From NCBI GenBank assembly GCA_964603935.1, contig CAZRWL010000003.1, positions 1 to 64,000 of the forward strand: a stretch of 64,000 nucleotides of DNA. Direction: 5' to 3'. Under the pieces are notes generated by a model that was not told the origin of the DNA, ran no database searches, and was given only the letters and a program-made list of their open reading frames with translations. A program made the translations under genes and the position numbers. This stretch comes from GWB1-37-8 sp964603935. Lineage in GTDB: Bacteria; Patescibacteriota; Microgenomatia; Levybacterales; UBA12049. Shown one piece after another: positions 57,758-64,000 of this stretch (its first letter is position 1; each line of letters begins with the position of its first letter).

Positions 57758-58159
57758 CTATAATTCTTTAACTTTTTCAATAATAATTGCATAGGTTTTT
57801 TTGTTTTTATCTGAAAATATTTGTTGGCATTTATTAGCAACACACTGAGTATTTGTTTTCATAGCATCCGTATTGGATTTATTTGGCAAATAAATCGCCT
57901 CTATTGACACATTCTTTCCCAGATATTGATCTAAATTATCGCTACTTTTTGCAACATAAAAAGAGCCATCCGGAATATTGTGCGTACACGCTACGGTGTA
58001 AATACCATTTTTATCTTTTTGAATAGAACATATTGCATTTACACCTATTGCTGGATTAGGAGGACCAATTGGAGAAATCATTGCTTCATAGAAAAACCAC
58101 CCGATAAAACCCAAAGAACATACTAGAAGAACAGTAAGAGTAACCAGCTTCGCATTCAT
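57758..58159 (-). CDS. Hypothetical membrane-anchored protein
   Basis: 133 residues from the ATG at 58159; the frame opens further upstream, but that part is antisense to the Fic promoter. One N-terminal membrane helix (about 3-27) then an external domain with four cysteines (AICSIQ, VACTHN, TQCVANKCQ). TATAAT lies about 10 bases before the ATG. No family recognised. Confidence 0.6.
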   Translation of the reverse strand: MNAKLVTLTVLLVCSLGFIGWFFYEAMISPIGPPNPAIGVNAICSIQKDKNGIYTVACTHNIPDGSFYVAKSSDNLDQYLGKNVSIEAIYLPNKSNTDAMKTNTQCVANKCQQIFSDKNKKTYAIIIEKVKEL

Positions 58160-58189
58160 TAATAATAACATTATATCACTTTTATTCGT

Positions 58190-58207
58190 GCGCAAACCGG
58201 GTTTATT
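58190..58207. repeat. Cassette-boundary-like repeat C
   Basis: GCGCAAACCGGGTTTATT, between the two divergent genes of the island; shares CAAACCGGG with copies at 57689 and 59326. Confidence 0.45.
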
Positions 58208-58243
58208 TCCCAGGCGGGATTTACAATTAGCTTGACAATTAGC

Positions 58244-58272
58244 TTGACAATTCCCTGAAATATAGCTATAAT
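58244..58272 (+). promoter_or_regulatory. fic promoter, leaderless
   Basis: TTGACA (58244-58249), 17-bp spacer, TATAAT (58267-58272), 7 bases to the ATG at 58280. A second TTGACA 12 bp upstream (58232-58237) comes from a duplication of TTAGCTTGACAA. Confidence 0.75.
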
Positions 58273-58279
58273 GATGTTC

Positions 58280-59293
58280 ATGCATAGACCTACCTACACT
58301 ATTACCCCAAAACTCTTAAGCGCTGTAAGCGAAATAGAACGTTTGTACGGAAGACTGGAAGGAATGAAGGCGCCTCAAAGTCTGCTTCTTAATCTTGAGC
58401 GGGATAATCTTATCGAGTCCTCATATGCTTCCAATAGTATCGAGGGGAATTCTCTTTCTCAACCAGCCGTTACCAATCTACTGTTAAATGACAGAGTTCC
58501 GACCAACCGTGACGAAAAAGAAGTTGTCAATTATTTTCAGACTCTTAAGACTCTTGAAAAACGACTGAAGGAGCCCATAACTGTAACGGAGATTTTAAGT
58601 ATCCATGCTCAACTAATGTCCGGTATAGATGACAAAAATAAAGGACAAATAAGGAATGAAGAAATCATCGTGGGCAACCGTGACGCACAGGGAGAGTTTT
58701 TGATAAGACACAATCCTCCTTTTCACGATAGGGCAACTATTGAAAAAGCATTACGAGAATTAACAAGTTGGCTAGGAGTGAGCAAGGAACTTCCTATTCT
58801 TAAAGCCGGAATATTCCATCATCAATTTGTCTATATCCATCCTTTTGTCGATGGAAATGGTAGAACATGTCGCTTGACTACTGCTCTCATCTTTTTAAAA
58901 CATAATTACCTGATTAATAAATACTTTGTCCTGGATGATTACTATGACATTGATAGAAATAGCTATTCAGATAATCTACATTCCGCTGACAACGGAAATC
59001 AAACACAATGGCTTGAGTATTTCGCAGAGGGAGTAAAATTTTCTCTACAGAGCGCTCTTGGTCGTATTGAAGCTGGAATGAATCAACTCTCTTTTGGCAT
59101 GCGTCCCAGTCCACGAGAGACTGATGCATTAAAAATAATACAAAAATACCGACAAATGAATACAGCAGATTTGGTAAGAGAATTGAAAATTACCAGACAG
59201 CAAGCCTTCAATCTATTAAAAGCATTGACTGAAAAAGGATTTATAGAGAAGAAAGGAAGCACGAAAGATAGTTACTATATTCTAAAAGACTAA
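58280..59293 (+). CDS. Fic-domain protein (AMP-transferase family)
   Basis: 337 residues from the ATG at 58280; in-frame ATGs a few codons upstream lie within the promoter. The Fic motif HPFVDGNGR is at 187-195, and the N-terminal inhibitory helix motif S51-x3-E55-G56 (SNSIEGN) marks a self-inhibited class II Fic. A winged-helix-like domain occupies about 270-337 (TDALKIIQKYRQMNTADLV). It probably modifies a protein with AMP; the HTH suggests DNA binding or autoregulation. Confidence 0.9.
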   Translation: MHRPTYTITPKLLSAVSEIERLYGRLEGMKAPQSLLLNLERDNLIESSYASNSIEGNSLSQPAVTNLLLNDRVPTNRDEKEVVNYFQTLKTLEKRLKEPITVTEILSIHAQLMSGIDDKNKGQIRNEEIIVGNRDAQGEFLIRHNPPFHDRATIEKALRELTSWLGVSKELPILKAGIFHHQFVYIHPFVDGNGRTCRLTTALIFLKHNYLINKYFVLDDYYDIDRNSYSDNLHSADNGNQTQWLEYFAEGVKFSLQSALGRIEAGMNQLSFGMRPSPRETDALKIIQKYRQMNTADLVRELKITRQQAFNLLKALTEKGFIEKKGSTKDSYYILKD

Positions 59294-59325
59294 AATTACT
59301 CGTGATTCGCATGGGGCCAAACCAC

Positions 59326-59343
59326 ACACGAACCGGGCTTGAA
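59326..59343. repeat. Cassette-boundary-like repeat B
   Basis: ACACGAACCGGGCTTGAA, 17 bp before the displaced hyfG end; same orientation as the copies at 57689 and 58190. Confidence 0.55.
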
Positions 59344-59360
59344 ATAGATGAACAAATGAG

Positions 59361-59417
59361 GACTTTCCCATAATTAACAAAAGCTTCAACCTCTCCTACT
59401 CAGGCTCCGACCGCTAG
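59361..59417 (+). pseudogene. Displaced 3' end of the hyfG-like gene
   Basis: Nineteen codons including the stop read DFPIINKSFNLSYSGSDR, against DFPLINKSFNLSYSGNDR in the intact gene at 55923-55979. A 30-bp core is identical; the flanks differ mostly at third positions. There is no upstream coding sequence for the rest of the gene. Confidence 0.85.
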
Positions 59418-59424
59418 GGAATTT

Positions 59425-59835
59425 TTATAAGTCGGAGGCGAGTTTGAAGCCGAGTTTTTGATACCAAGTGTCAAAAGAAAATATTGTCTGCGCATTAAGT
59501 TTTTTGGCAGTAGCTGCAACAAGCGCGTCAAAAAAAGTATTCTTCTTGGAGCCTTTAGGATTATAGATTTCCGCAGCCTCTTGCATTATATACTCATCAA
59601 CATATTCCACCTCGAATAATCCTTTTTTATAGTGTTGGACTAATAAATCTGCAACAGTAGGATTTGCTAATTTTCGATGCAGCGTCGTAATTGCCTCTGC
59701 TATAGCAGTATTAGGAAAAATAACAGTGTGTCCCTCCGAATATAAATACTTGCTAATTTTCGATGCTTCTTCATAATGACTGTCTTCTTCCAGAAATAAA
59801 GCAATTAACACATCGGCATCGCCAATAATAATCAT
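59425..59835 (-). CDS. PIN-domain ribonuclease (VapC-like toxin)
   Basis: 136 residues. PIN acidic residues are visible: IIGDADVLIALFLEEDSHYEEA (first Asp near 7), the Glu in AIAEAI near 49, and DALVAATAKKLNAQTIFSFDTWY near 105-125. It should cut RNA. The gene starts 5 bp after the antitoxin stop. Placed directly beside the displaced hyfG end. Confidence 0.88.
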   Translation of the reverse strand: MIIIGDADVLIALFLEEDSHYEEASKISKYLYSEGHTVIFPNTAIAEAITTLHRKLANPTVADLLVQHYKKGLFEVEYVDEYIMQEAAEIYNPKGSKKNTFFDALVAATAKKLNAQTIFSFDTWYQKLGFKLASDL

Positions 59836-59840
59836 AACGT

Positions 59841-60116
59841 TTACACTCTAGCGTTAGGGTTTCTTTTCTTACCGCCCCATGTATAATAATCATGGTTTTC
59901 AGATAAATCTCTTGGACCCTTTATATGAAGTTTTTTTGCCAAATTTGCAATATCAATAAGCGCCCTCGCAGAAGAAGATTTTTTGGGCTCGACTATTTTT
60001 AAGCCCGCTTCCAAAATGTTTCGGGTAACTTCCGCCTTGCTTTTGCCTCTCAAACGGGCCAAATAAGCGATTTCCCTATTCATTTCTTCGGGTAAATAAA
60101 TATGTGTTCTTTGCAT
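59841..60116 (-). CDS. Ribbon-helix-helix antitoxin (VapB-like)
   Basis: 91 residues. The N-terminal RTHIYLPEEMNREIAYLARLRGKSKAEVTRNI (in parts) is a ribbon-helix-helix DNA-binding domain; the C-terminus is Lys/Asp-rich and should wrap the toxin. It is transcribed from a leaderless promoter with a palindromic operator in its spacer. Confidence 0.85.
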   Translation of the reverse strand: MQRTHIYLPEEMNREIAYLARLRGKSKAEVTRNILEAGLKIVEPKKSSSARALIDIANLAKKLHIKGPRDLSENHDYYTWGGKKRNPNARV

Positions 60117-60123
60117 AATACAT

Positions 60124-60153
60124 ATTATAGCACATGTAACATGTGTATGTCAA
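60124..60153 (-). promoter_or_regulatory. vapBC promoter with operator palindrome in the spacer
   Basis: Minus strand TTGACA (60153-60148), 18-bp spacer, TATAAT (60129-60124), 7 bases to the ATG. The 15-bp palindrome CACATGTAACATGTG (60131-60145) fills the spacer, so bound antitoxin would block polymerase. Confidence 0.75.
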
Positions 60154-60173
60154 GATTACACGGACTATTTACC

Positions 60174-60202
60174 TTGACTGTGGTAATTTTACTTGCTACA
60201 AT
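60174..60202 (+). promoter_or_regulatory. Promoter for the methyltransferase gene, leaderless
   Basis: TTGACT (60174-60179), 17-bp spacer, TACAAT (60197-60202), 9 bases to the ATG at 60212. Confidence 0.7.
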
Positions 60203-60211
60203 GCCTCACCT

Positions 60212-60898
60212 ATGATTGAAAGAGGAATTAATCCGCCTCAAAAAGATTCCATTAATAGTCTTGTTGAACTTAGGAGGGCATTTCGGAGGACGCACAACAA
60301 CCGTCAGCCCCTTAACGATGATACAATTGACAAAACTCTTGAACTTCCGCTTTTAGGAGATGACCAGGAACAGGGAGGCAAAGATGGGGAAGGATTTATC
60401 ACCGTTAACGGACGCGAGGAATTCATTGTTTATCAAGGAACTCCGTATAATCTTATTCGTGAGGGGATCAATTGGGTTAAACCAACATCTTCTGATGTAG
60501 TATACGATCTGGGATGCGGTTACGGAAGAGTCTGCCTGTATGGAGCACTTACAACACGTGCGAAATGGAAAGGAATAGACGTTGTCAAATCTCGGCTAAG
60601 TGCTGCTCGAAGAACAAAAAAAAGACTGAATATTCCGAATGTAGAATTTATTCAAGGGAATGTTGTGGATCAAGATTTGTCCGACGGAACTATATTTTAC
60701 TTATTTAACCCATTTAATGCAGATACGCAAGCTGAAGTAGTAAACAAGTTAAAAGAAATTGCAGAAAAGAAACCAATTCGTATTCTTTCATATTGGACTT
60801 GGTATTCTGAAACCGATCACAACAATATTCCCTCTTGGCTTAGGCTTATTAATCAAAGTCGTCAGAATTATTATTTTATGCAGCTCGCATCAAAATAA
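60212..60898 (+). CDS. Class I SAM-dependent methyltransferase
   Basis: 228 residues from the ATG at 60212. Motif I VVYDLGCGYGRVCLYGA (about 98-114) binds SAM; GIDVVKSRLSAARRTKKRL is motif II, and NVVDQDLSDGTIFYLFNPFN covers motifs III-IV. NPFN resembles the NPPY-type motif of amino-group methylases, but the substrate is not identifiable. Divergent from vapBC. Confidence 0.82.
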   Translation: MIERGINPPQKDSINSLVELRRAFRRTHNNRQPLNDDTIDKTLELPLLGDDQEQGGKDGEGFITVNGREEFIVYQGTPYNLIREGINWVKPTSSDVVYDLGCGYGRVCLYGALTTRAKWKGIDVVKSRLSAARRTKKRLNIPNVEFIQGNVVDQDLSDGTIFYLFNPFNADTQAEVVNKLKEIAEKKPIRILSYWTWYSETDHNNIPSWLRLINQSRQNYYFMQLASK

Positions 60899-60907
60899 GT
60901 ATTTTTG

Positions 60908-61001
60908 TGGATCGGGATGGAATCCTCCTTCGCTCCATTCGGAGCTTCGGAAGGACAAGTCGGACCATCTACTTGTCGCCTCAGGCGACCGTTCTACCAG
61001 T
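60908..61001 (-). pseudogene. Degenerate tandem copy of tRNA-Ile, disrupted by a palindromic insert
   Basis: The segment repeats the D-arm side, variable region, T-stem and 3' acceptor of the tRNA at 61001. The anticodon arm is replaced by GTCGCCTGAGGCGAC, the 5' acceptor strand is missing, and a hairpin of about 36 bases (arms TCCTTC/GAAGGA and GCTCC/GGAGC) splits the T-loop. Confidence 0.75.
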
Positions 61002-61072
61002 GGATCGGGATGGAATCGGACCATCTACTTCTTCATTATCAGTGAAGCGTTCTACCAGTGAACTACCGATCC
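61001..61072 (-). tRNA. tRNA-Ile (anticodon GAT)
   Basis: Minus strand folds as a full cloverleaf: acceptor GGATCGG/CCGATCC, D-stem GTTC/GAAC with loop ACTGGTA, anticodon stem CTTCA/TGAAG with loop CTGATAA (anticodon GAT), variable AAGTA, T-stem GATGG/CCATC with loop TCCGATT, discriminator A. CCA is not encoded. A promoter lies just upstream. Confidence 0.9.
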
Positions 61073-61083
61073 AAATACAAAAC

Positions 61084-61113
61084 ATTATAGCAAATCATTC
61101 AACTTGATGTCAC
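61084..61113 (-). promoter_or_regulatory. tRNA-Ile promoter
   Basis: Minus strand GTGACA (61113-61108), 18-bp spacer, TATAAT (61089-61084), 11 bases before the tRNA 5' end. Confidence 0.65.
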
Positions 61114-61132
61114 GGCATCACTTCTTGGAGTT

Positions 61133-61891
61133 TTAAGAATATCTAGGCTTTGGGTTATCTGTGCCAGTTTTTATGTACGCGTTAATCCTTGCTCCTTCTC
61201 CAAGTATTGCACTTCTAATATCAATAGCTCTTTTGGTTACGCTTTTTGAGTCTTTTGGTAGATCTTCTTTTGTTTTATCAGAAACAAAGTAAATAATGTT
61301 AGTATTATCCCAAAGTGGTTGTTGTTCTAAAACAGCTCTAGAATTAATAGTGCGGGCTATTCTTGGTAAATGCCATCTTGCCTGAACTAAAGCCATTCTT
61401 TGATTCTTCGCTATCAATTCTTCAAGCAATTCTTTTGGAAACCGTTGAAATTGAGTCAGAGTATTTGCATCTTTTGGATCGTCAGTTTCAGAAAGTGTTT
61501 CTATCTTAATTTTATTTGGGGGGATAGGAAAACTACCTGATTCTATAGCATCTCTAAATTGTTTATTTTGAAGATTTGTTCCGTTGTAAAAAAGAATTGG
61601 GCCGGACTTTTTAATATCGTCCATTAAAATATCTTTGACATTTTTATTTAGCCTTATAGCGGTAATTTCTCGGACAAGCTGTGCTGCAAAGTCTGTTTGC
61701 TGTCTGTCATCCTCCCTAAAAAGATCACTTTTGGCAAACTCTGGAGAACTTAGAAGATACGGAGTGGGTTCAGCGTTGTAAGCACCGCGTCCAGAAATAG
61801 CCCAGACNNNNNNNNNNTCCCGGTATTCTTCTAAAACCTGTTTTGCCCATTTCCTGCTTTCGGTTTTTTCTTCCTGGGGTGTTTCCTGCAT
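61133..61891 (-). CDS. YdcF/DUF218-family protein, interrupted by an assembly gap
   Basis: About 252 residues from the ATG at 61891. VWAISGRGAYN near the start, PILFYNGTNLQN, DPKDANTLTQFQRFP and ALVQARWHLPRIARTI match the DUF218 fold of YdcF/SanA-like proteins, whose role in envelope or nucleotide metabolism is unclear. A TAAAAT box lies 7 bases before this ATG; upstream in-frame codons belong to another small ORF. Ten Ns (61808-61817) fall within about residues 25-28, so a few residues and the true length are uncertain. Confidence 0.75.
   Translation of the reverse strand: MQETPQEEKTESRKWAKQVLEEYRXXXXVWAISGRGAYNAEPTPYLLSSPEFAKSDLFREDDRQQTDFAAQLVREITAIRLNKNVKDILMDDIKKSGPILFYNGTNLQNKQFRDAIESGSFPIPPNKIKIETLSETDDPKDANTLTQFQRFPKELLEELIAKNQRMALVQARWHLPRIARTINSRAVLEQQPLWDNTNIIYFVSDKTKEDLPKDSKSVTKRAIDIRSAILGEGARINAYIKTGTDNPKPRYS
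61808..61817. other. Assembly gap (10 N)
   Basis: A run of ten undetermined bases inside the YdcF-like gene. The reading frame continues on both sides if the gap is really ten bases, which is not guaranteed. Confidence 0.99.
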
Positions 61892-61901
61892 ATTTATTAT
61901 T

Positions 61902-62045
61902 TTACCATTTTTTAGACTTTTTCTCGAATATTGTTTTCTTAACTCTCTTTCTCTTAAAAGCGCCTGTTTCAATATCTATATCCAGCTGTTTTTCACTAAA
62001 TCCTGTCTCATCTTCTGATTTAGTCTTACTTTTTTCTCTTTCCAT
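61902..62045 (-). CDS. Small highly charged protein, 47 aa
   Basis: An ATG at 62045 opens a frame of 47 codons, too short to be called by length alone. It is rich in Lys and Glu (MEREKSKTKSEDETG; AFKRKRVKKTIFEKKSKKW). It lies between tRNA-Cys and the YdcF-like gene, and its stop coincides with that gene's -10 box. Similar tiny basic proteins occur elsewhere in this window. Confidence 0.45.
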   Translation of the reverse strand: MEREKSKTKSEDETGFSEKQLDIDIETGAFKRKRVKKTIFEKKSKKW

Positions 62046-62051
62046 AACTTA

Positions 62052-62071
62052 CCCTTCGACTTTGCTCAGGG
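62052..62071 (-). terminator. Hairpin after tRNA-Cys
   Basis: CCCTGAGCAAAGTCGAAGGG lies 6 bases after the tRNA. It has weak arms and matches the genome's palindromic word also seen in cysS, so it may be a repeat rather than a dedicated terminator. Confidence 0.4.
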
Positions 62072-62077
62072 TCTTTG

Positions 62078-62150
62078 AGGCGCGAGTCGGATTCGAACCG
62101 GCGTATGGTTGTTTTGCAAACAACTGTGTTAACCGCTTCACCATCGCGCC
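62078..62150 (-). tRNA. tRNA-Cys (anticodon GCA)
   Basis: Minus strand cloverleaf: acceptor GGCGCGA/TCGCGCC, anticodon stem GTTGT/ACAAC with loop TTGCAAA (anticodon GCA), T-arm with loop TTCGAAT, and discriminator T, the identity base of tRNA-Cys. CCA is not encoded. TATACT lies about 10 bases upstream. Confidence 0.95.
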
Positions 62151-62198
62151 AACAGGGTTAAGTATACCAAAAGAGGCTAAGTTTTGAAAGCTAAGAAT

Positions 62199-63428
62199 TT
62201 ACAAGTTGCTTTCTGCGTGCTCCATTATTTGCGCCCATCTTTTGAAATCTTTTTTATACACAAAGAAATGCAGCTTTCTTGAAGTTGGAAAATTGGATAT
62301 CCTGCCAACTCCGCCGGAAGCAATAATTTTTTTTCTCCAAAACAATCTCAAATCGTTTAACAAAATTCTCCTAAGATTGCCAAGATCCAAATTGGAAGGG
62401 TCGATTTCCGGCTTTCTTATAAATGTCCTTTCGGATTTATCAATAGGATTTCCTCTTATCAAGGCCAATACTTCAGGCACCAAACAACTAGCCTTTAGCC
62501 GTCTCTGCTCTGCGTCATCCGGTTTCAGATCGAATTTGGAAGCCATATCTTTATAGAATTGAGGCTCTGTTTGGGAAAGACTTTTTGAAGCAATATCTGT
62601 CCCTATTTTTGCCCCTATCGTGCGCGCAGCCATTTCTCCAGCCATACCCGACAACATATTAGCGCCCTTAACAATTTTGCTTAAAAGATTTCTTTGATGA
62701 ATACCAATAGGAACATCATAAAGTCTTTGTGTTTTCTTTTTTAAATCTTCCTGTAAATTTCGCGATGTTGCTACAGACGTAGATGCTCCCTTTGATACGC
62801 CCTGCATGATTATTCTGGTTTTCTCAAATTCCTTAGTATCTGTTGATAATTGTTTTTGCATAAATTCGGCATATAATTCTCCGTGCGGCTCAAAACCTCT
62901 TTTCTTTACGTCTTCCACCCATTCCGGAGTAACTTTTCCCCCAAATGCTTGAGGCGCACCAACCAAATAAATATCTATTACCGGCGGCCGTTCTCCCCTC
63001 CTTAAGGCTCCCATTATTCTTGGCATCTCCCGAATAAACCTATCAATCCCTAAATCTAAAACACTATAAGGATTGCCTCCTCCGCCCGCACCAAAAGCCG
63101 GCTGAAGAAAATAAGCATAATGTTTGGGCTTATCTTCTGAGCCATTTGTTAAACCAGATTCTTGAGCCATATTAATTTGAGGATTAATCTTTTTTATTAA
63201 TTCCGGAGCTACGCTAAGATGAACCGAAGAAAAACTAATACCCGGAAATTTTTCCGAATTGTTGATCTGAAAACTTTCTATTGCTTGCCTGTTTATTTCG
63301 TCAAAAACAATGTCCAAAGACCTTTCGTGCCCCGGAATTTTGTTTTTTGCCTCTTTTCTTATTGCTGTTACATACGGAGCAGCTAATTCTGAATTCTGCC
63401 TACTTTCCTGTAAATGTTGTCTTTCCAT
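62199..63428 (-). CDS. Hypothetical protein with a GxSxG nucleophile-like motif
   Basis: 409 residues. PPVIDIYLVGAPQAFGG near 148-164 and TRIIMQGVSKGASTSVATS near 204-222, with G210-V-S-K-G214, look like the strands and elbow of an alpha/beta hydrolase. An Asp and His in the C-terminal part cannot be assigned with confidence. No signal peptide. The GGAGGGGNPYS loop near 112 is unusual. Not a recognised family. Confidence 0.6.
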   Translation of the reverse strand: MERQHLQESRQNSELAAPYVTAIRKEAKNKIPGHERSLDIVFDEINRQAIESFQINNSEKFPGISFSSVHLSVAPELIKKINPQINMAQESGLTNGSEDKPKHYAYFLQPAFGAGGGGNPYSVLDLGIDRFIREMPRIMGALRRGERPPVIDIYLVGAPQAFGGKVTPEWVEDVKKRGFEPHGELYAEFMQKQLSTDTKEFEKTRIIMQGVSKGASTSVATSRNLQEDLKKKTQRLYDVPIGIHQRNLLSKIVKGANMLSGMAGEMAARTIGAKIGTDIASKSLSQTEPQFYKDMASKFDLKPDDAEQRRLKASCLVPEVLALIRGNPIDKSERTFIRKPEIDPSNLDLGNLRRILLNDLRLFWRKKIIASGGVGRISNFPTSRKLHFFVYKKDFKRWAQIMEHAESNL

Positions 63429-63484
63429 ACATTACGCTTTACCATTTACCACAATAGCTGTCAATAATCCATCCTTAACCATCC

Positions 63485-64000
63485 TTACCTCACGGATTTT
63501 TGTTTTACTCTTGCAGGTTTACGAAGCCATGCCGTATAAACATATCCCTTAGCATATTCCCATAATGTTGGCACAAACCTATCCTCCCATCTGCGGGCAG
63601 ATGTCCTCACAGATAAGTCATTGACTACCTTTACTTTACCTACCCTATTCAGCCTTATTCCCAAATCAATATCCGGACTCATTTCAAACATTGTATCTAG
63701 GCCTCCTACTTTCAAAAAAGCATCTCTTCTTACTGCAAAATTAAACCCGGTTAGATTTGGCTTATCAATAAATGAACTTACATGCAAAAATATTGTATAT
63801 AATGCGCCTGTTGAAATATTTATAAAGTCTGATTTGGTATCAAGCCTTACCCTTCCTGTTATTGCAACTACATTGGGATCTTCGAATACCTTTTCTATAA
63901 TCTTAAGCCAATTGGAACTAACTTTCGTGTCCGCATCAATAACCGCAATAATATCCCCTTTTGCCTGCTCCATGCCTTTTTGGAGCGCAAAAACATATCC
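63485..64000 (-). CDS. Family 2 glycosyltransferase, partial (N-terminus off window)
   Basis: The frame is open from the stop at 63485 to the window edge, about 171 residues. AVIDADTKVSSNWL contains the DxD-type metal/nucleotide-sugar motif; TGFNFAVRRDAFLKVGGLDT and EMSPDIDLGIRLNRVGKV are the GT2 acceptor-side elements ending in ED/ID. It should transfer a sugar to an envelope lipid or polysaccharide. No membrane span is seen in this part. Confidence 0.87.
   Translation of the reverse strand, partial: GYVFALQKGMEQAKGDIIAVIDADTKVSSNWLKIIEKVFEDPNVVAITGRVRLDTKSDFINISTGALYTIFLHVSSFIDKPNLTGFNFAVRRDAFLKVGGLDTMFEMSPDIDLGIRLNRVGKVKVVNDLSVRTSARRWEDRFVPTLWEYAKGYVYTAWLRKPARVKQKSVR

Noticed and set aside
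60908..61001. A second functional tRNA with a different anticodon
   Set aside because: It lacks a 5' acceptor strand, U33 is missing in the only 7-base loop possible, and the T-loop is split by a hairpin.
60907..61107. A small protein-coding gene on the plus strand
   Set aside because: The sequence folds on the other strand as tRNA-Ile plus a decayed copy; the apparent protein is antisense to tRNA.

Overview
The window looks like part of a Candidatus Patescibacteria (CPR) genome, most likely of the Microgenomates type; the assignment is an inference. The DNA is AT-rich and genes are packed with 4-bp start/stop overlaps. EF-Ts is short, and several proteins belong to types I mostly associate with CPR genomes (DUF5667 with an ECF sigma factor, LytR_C-domain proteins, proline-rich single-pass membrane proteins). 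Palindromic repeats are abundant and occur even inside essential reading frames. Many promoters place the -10 box only 6-11 bases before the start codon, which implies leaderless mRNAs.

Layout. 1-9300: membrane and envelope genes, hydrolases, an ECF sigma/anti-sigma-like pair, a sugar dehydrogenase, dus and cysS. 9400-31700: informational and central-metabolism genes (recR, prs, ybaB, dnaX, ybeY, rpsU, proS, gnd, zwf, rseP, frr, tsf, rpsB) mixed with lineage-specific unknowns, a RAYT transposase with its REP hairpins, and a GxxExxY nuclease-like gene between rpsB and tsf. 31700-42950: glyA and a dTMP-supply cluster (folA, thyA, a dcd-like gene, tmk, dcd), with a RelBE-type module, an XRE/ImmA pair, a HEPN-like protein and an SF2 helicase carrying four 80-residue C-terminal repeats. 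42990-47185: an island with a BRO antirepressor-like gene and a 1098-residue secreted metalloprotease, bounded by a 25-bp direct repeat of the folC 3' end. 48764-55979: a six-gene operon for a complex-I/group-4-hydrogenase-like membrane complex. 55934-59417: a second island (an IS481-like element, two small genes, Fic) bounded by a 30-bp direct repeat of the 3' end of the last operon gene. 59425-64000: VapBC-type module, methyltransferase, tRNA-Ile(GAT) beside a decayed tandem copy, a YdcF-like gene interrupted by an assembly gap, tRNA-Cys, and a partial glycosyltransferase.

The most striking system is the membrane complex. Its large subunit has lost all four cysteines that bind NiFe (CGxC reads SGDS; CxxC reads SYSG). 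Its small subunit has lost three of four cluster cysteines. The antiporter-like and NuoH-like subunits keep their charged membrane residues, and no ferredoxin-like subunit or maturation gene is present. It resembles the Ehr (energy-converting hydrogenase-related) complexes but appears even more stripped of redox groups, so it may be an ion-translocating machine with another driver.

The second theme is mobile DNA that tolerates or exploits genes. Two unrelated islands sit at the 3' ends of protein-coding genes, each leaving a displaced copy of the gene end and neither with a visible integrase. Palindromic or low-complexity elements are inserted in frame in cysS, dnaX, folC, thyA, gnd, a DHH-like gene and others. 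One 88-bp element occurs in the same reading frame in both dnaX and folC.
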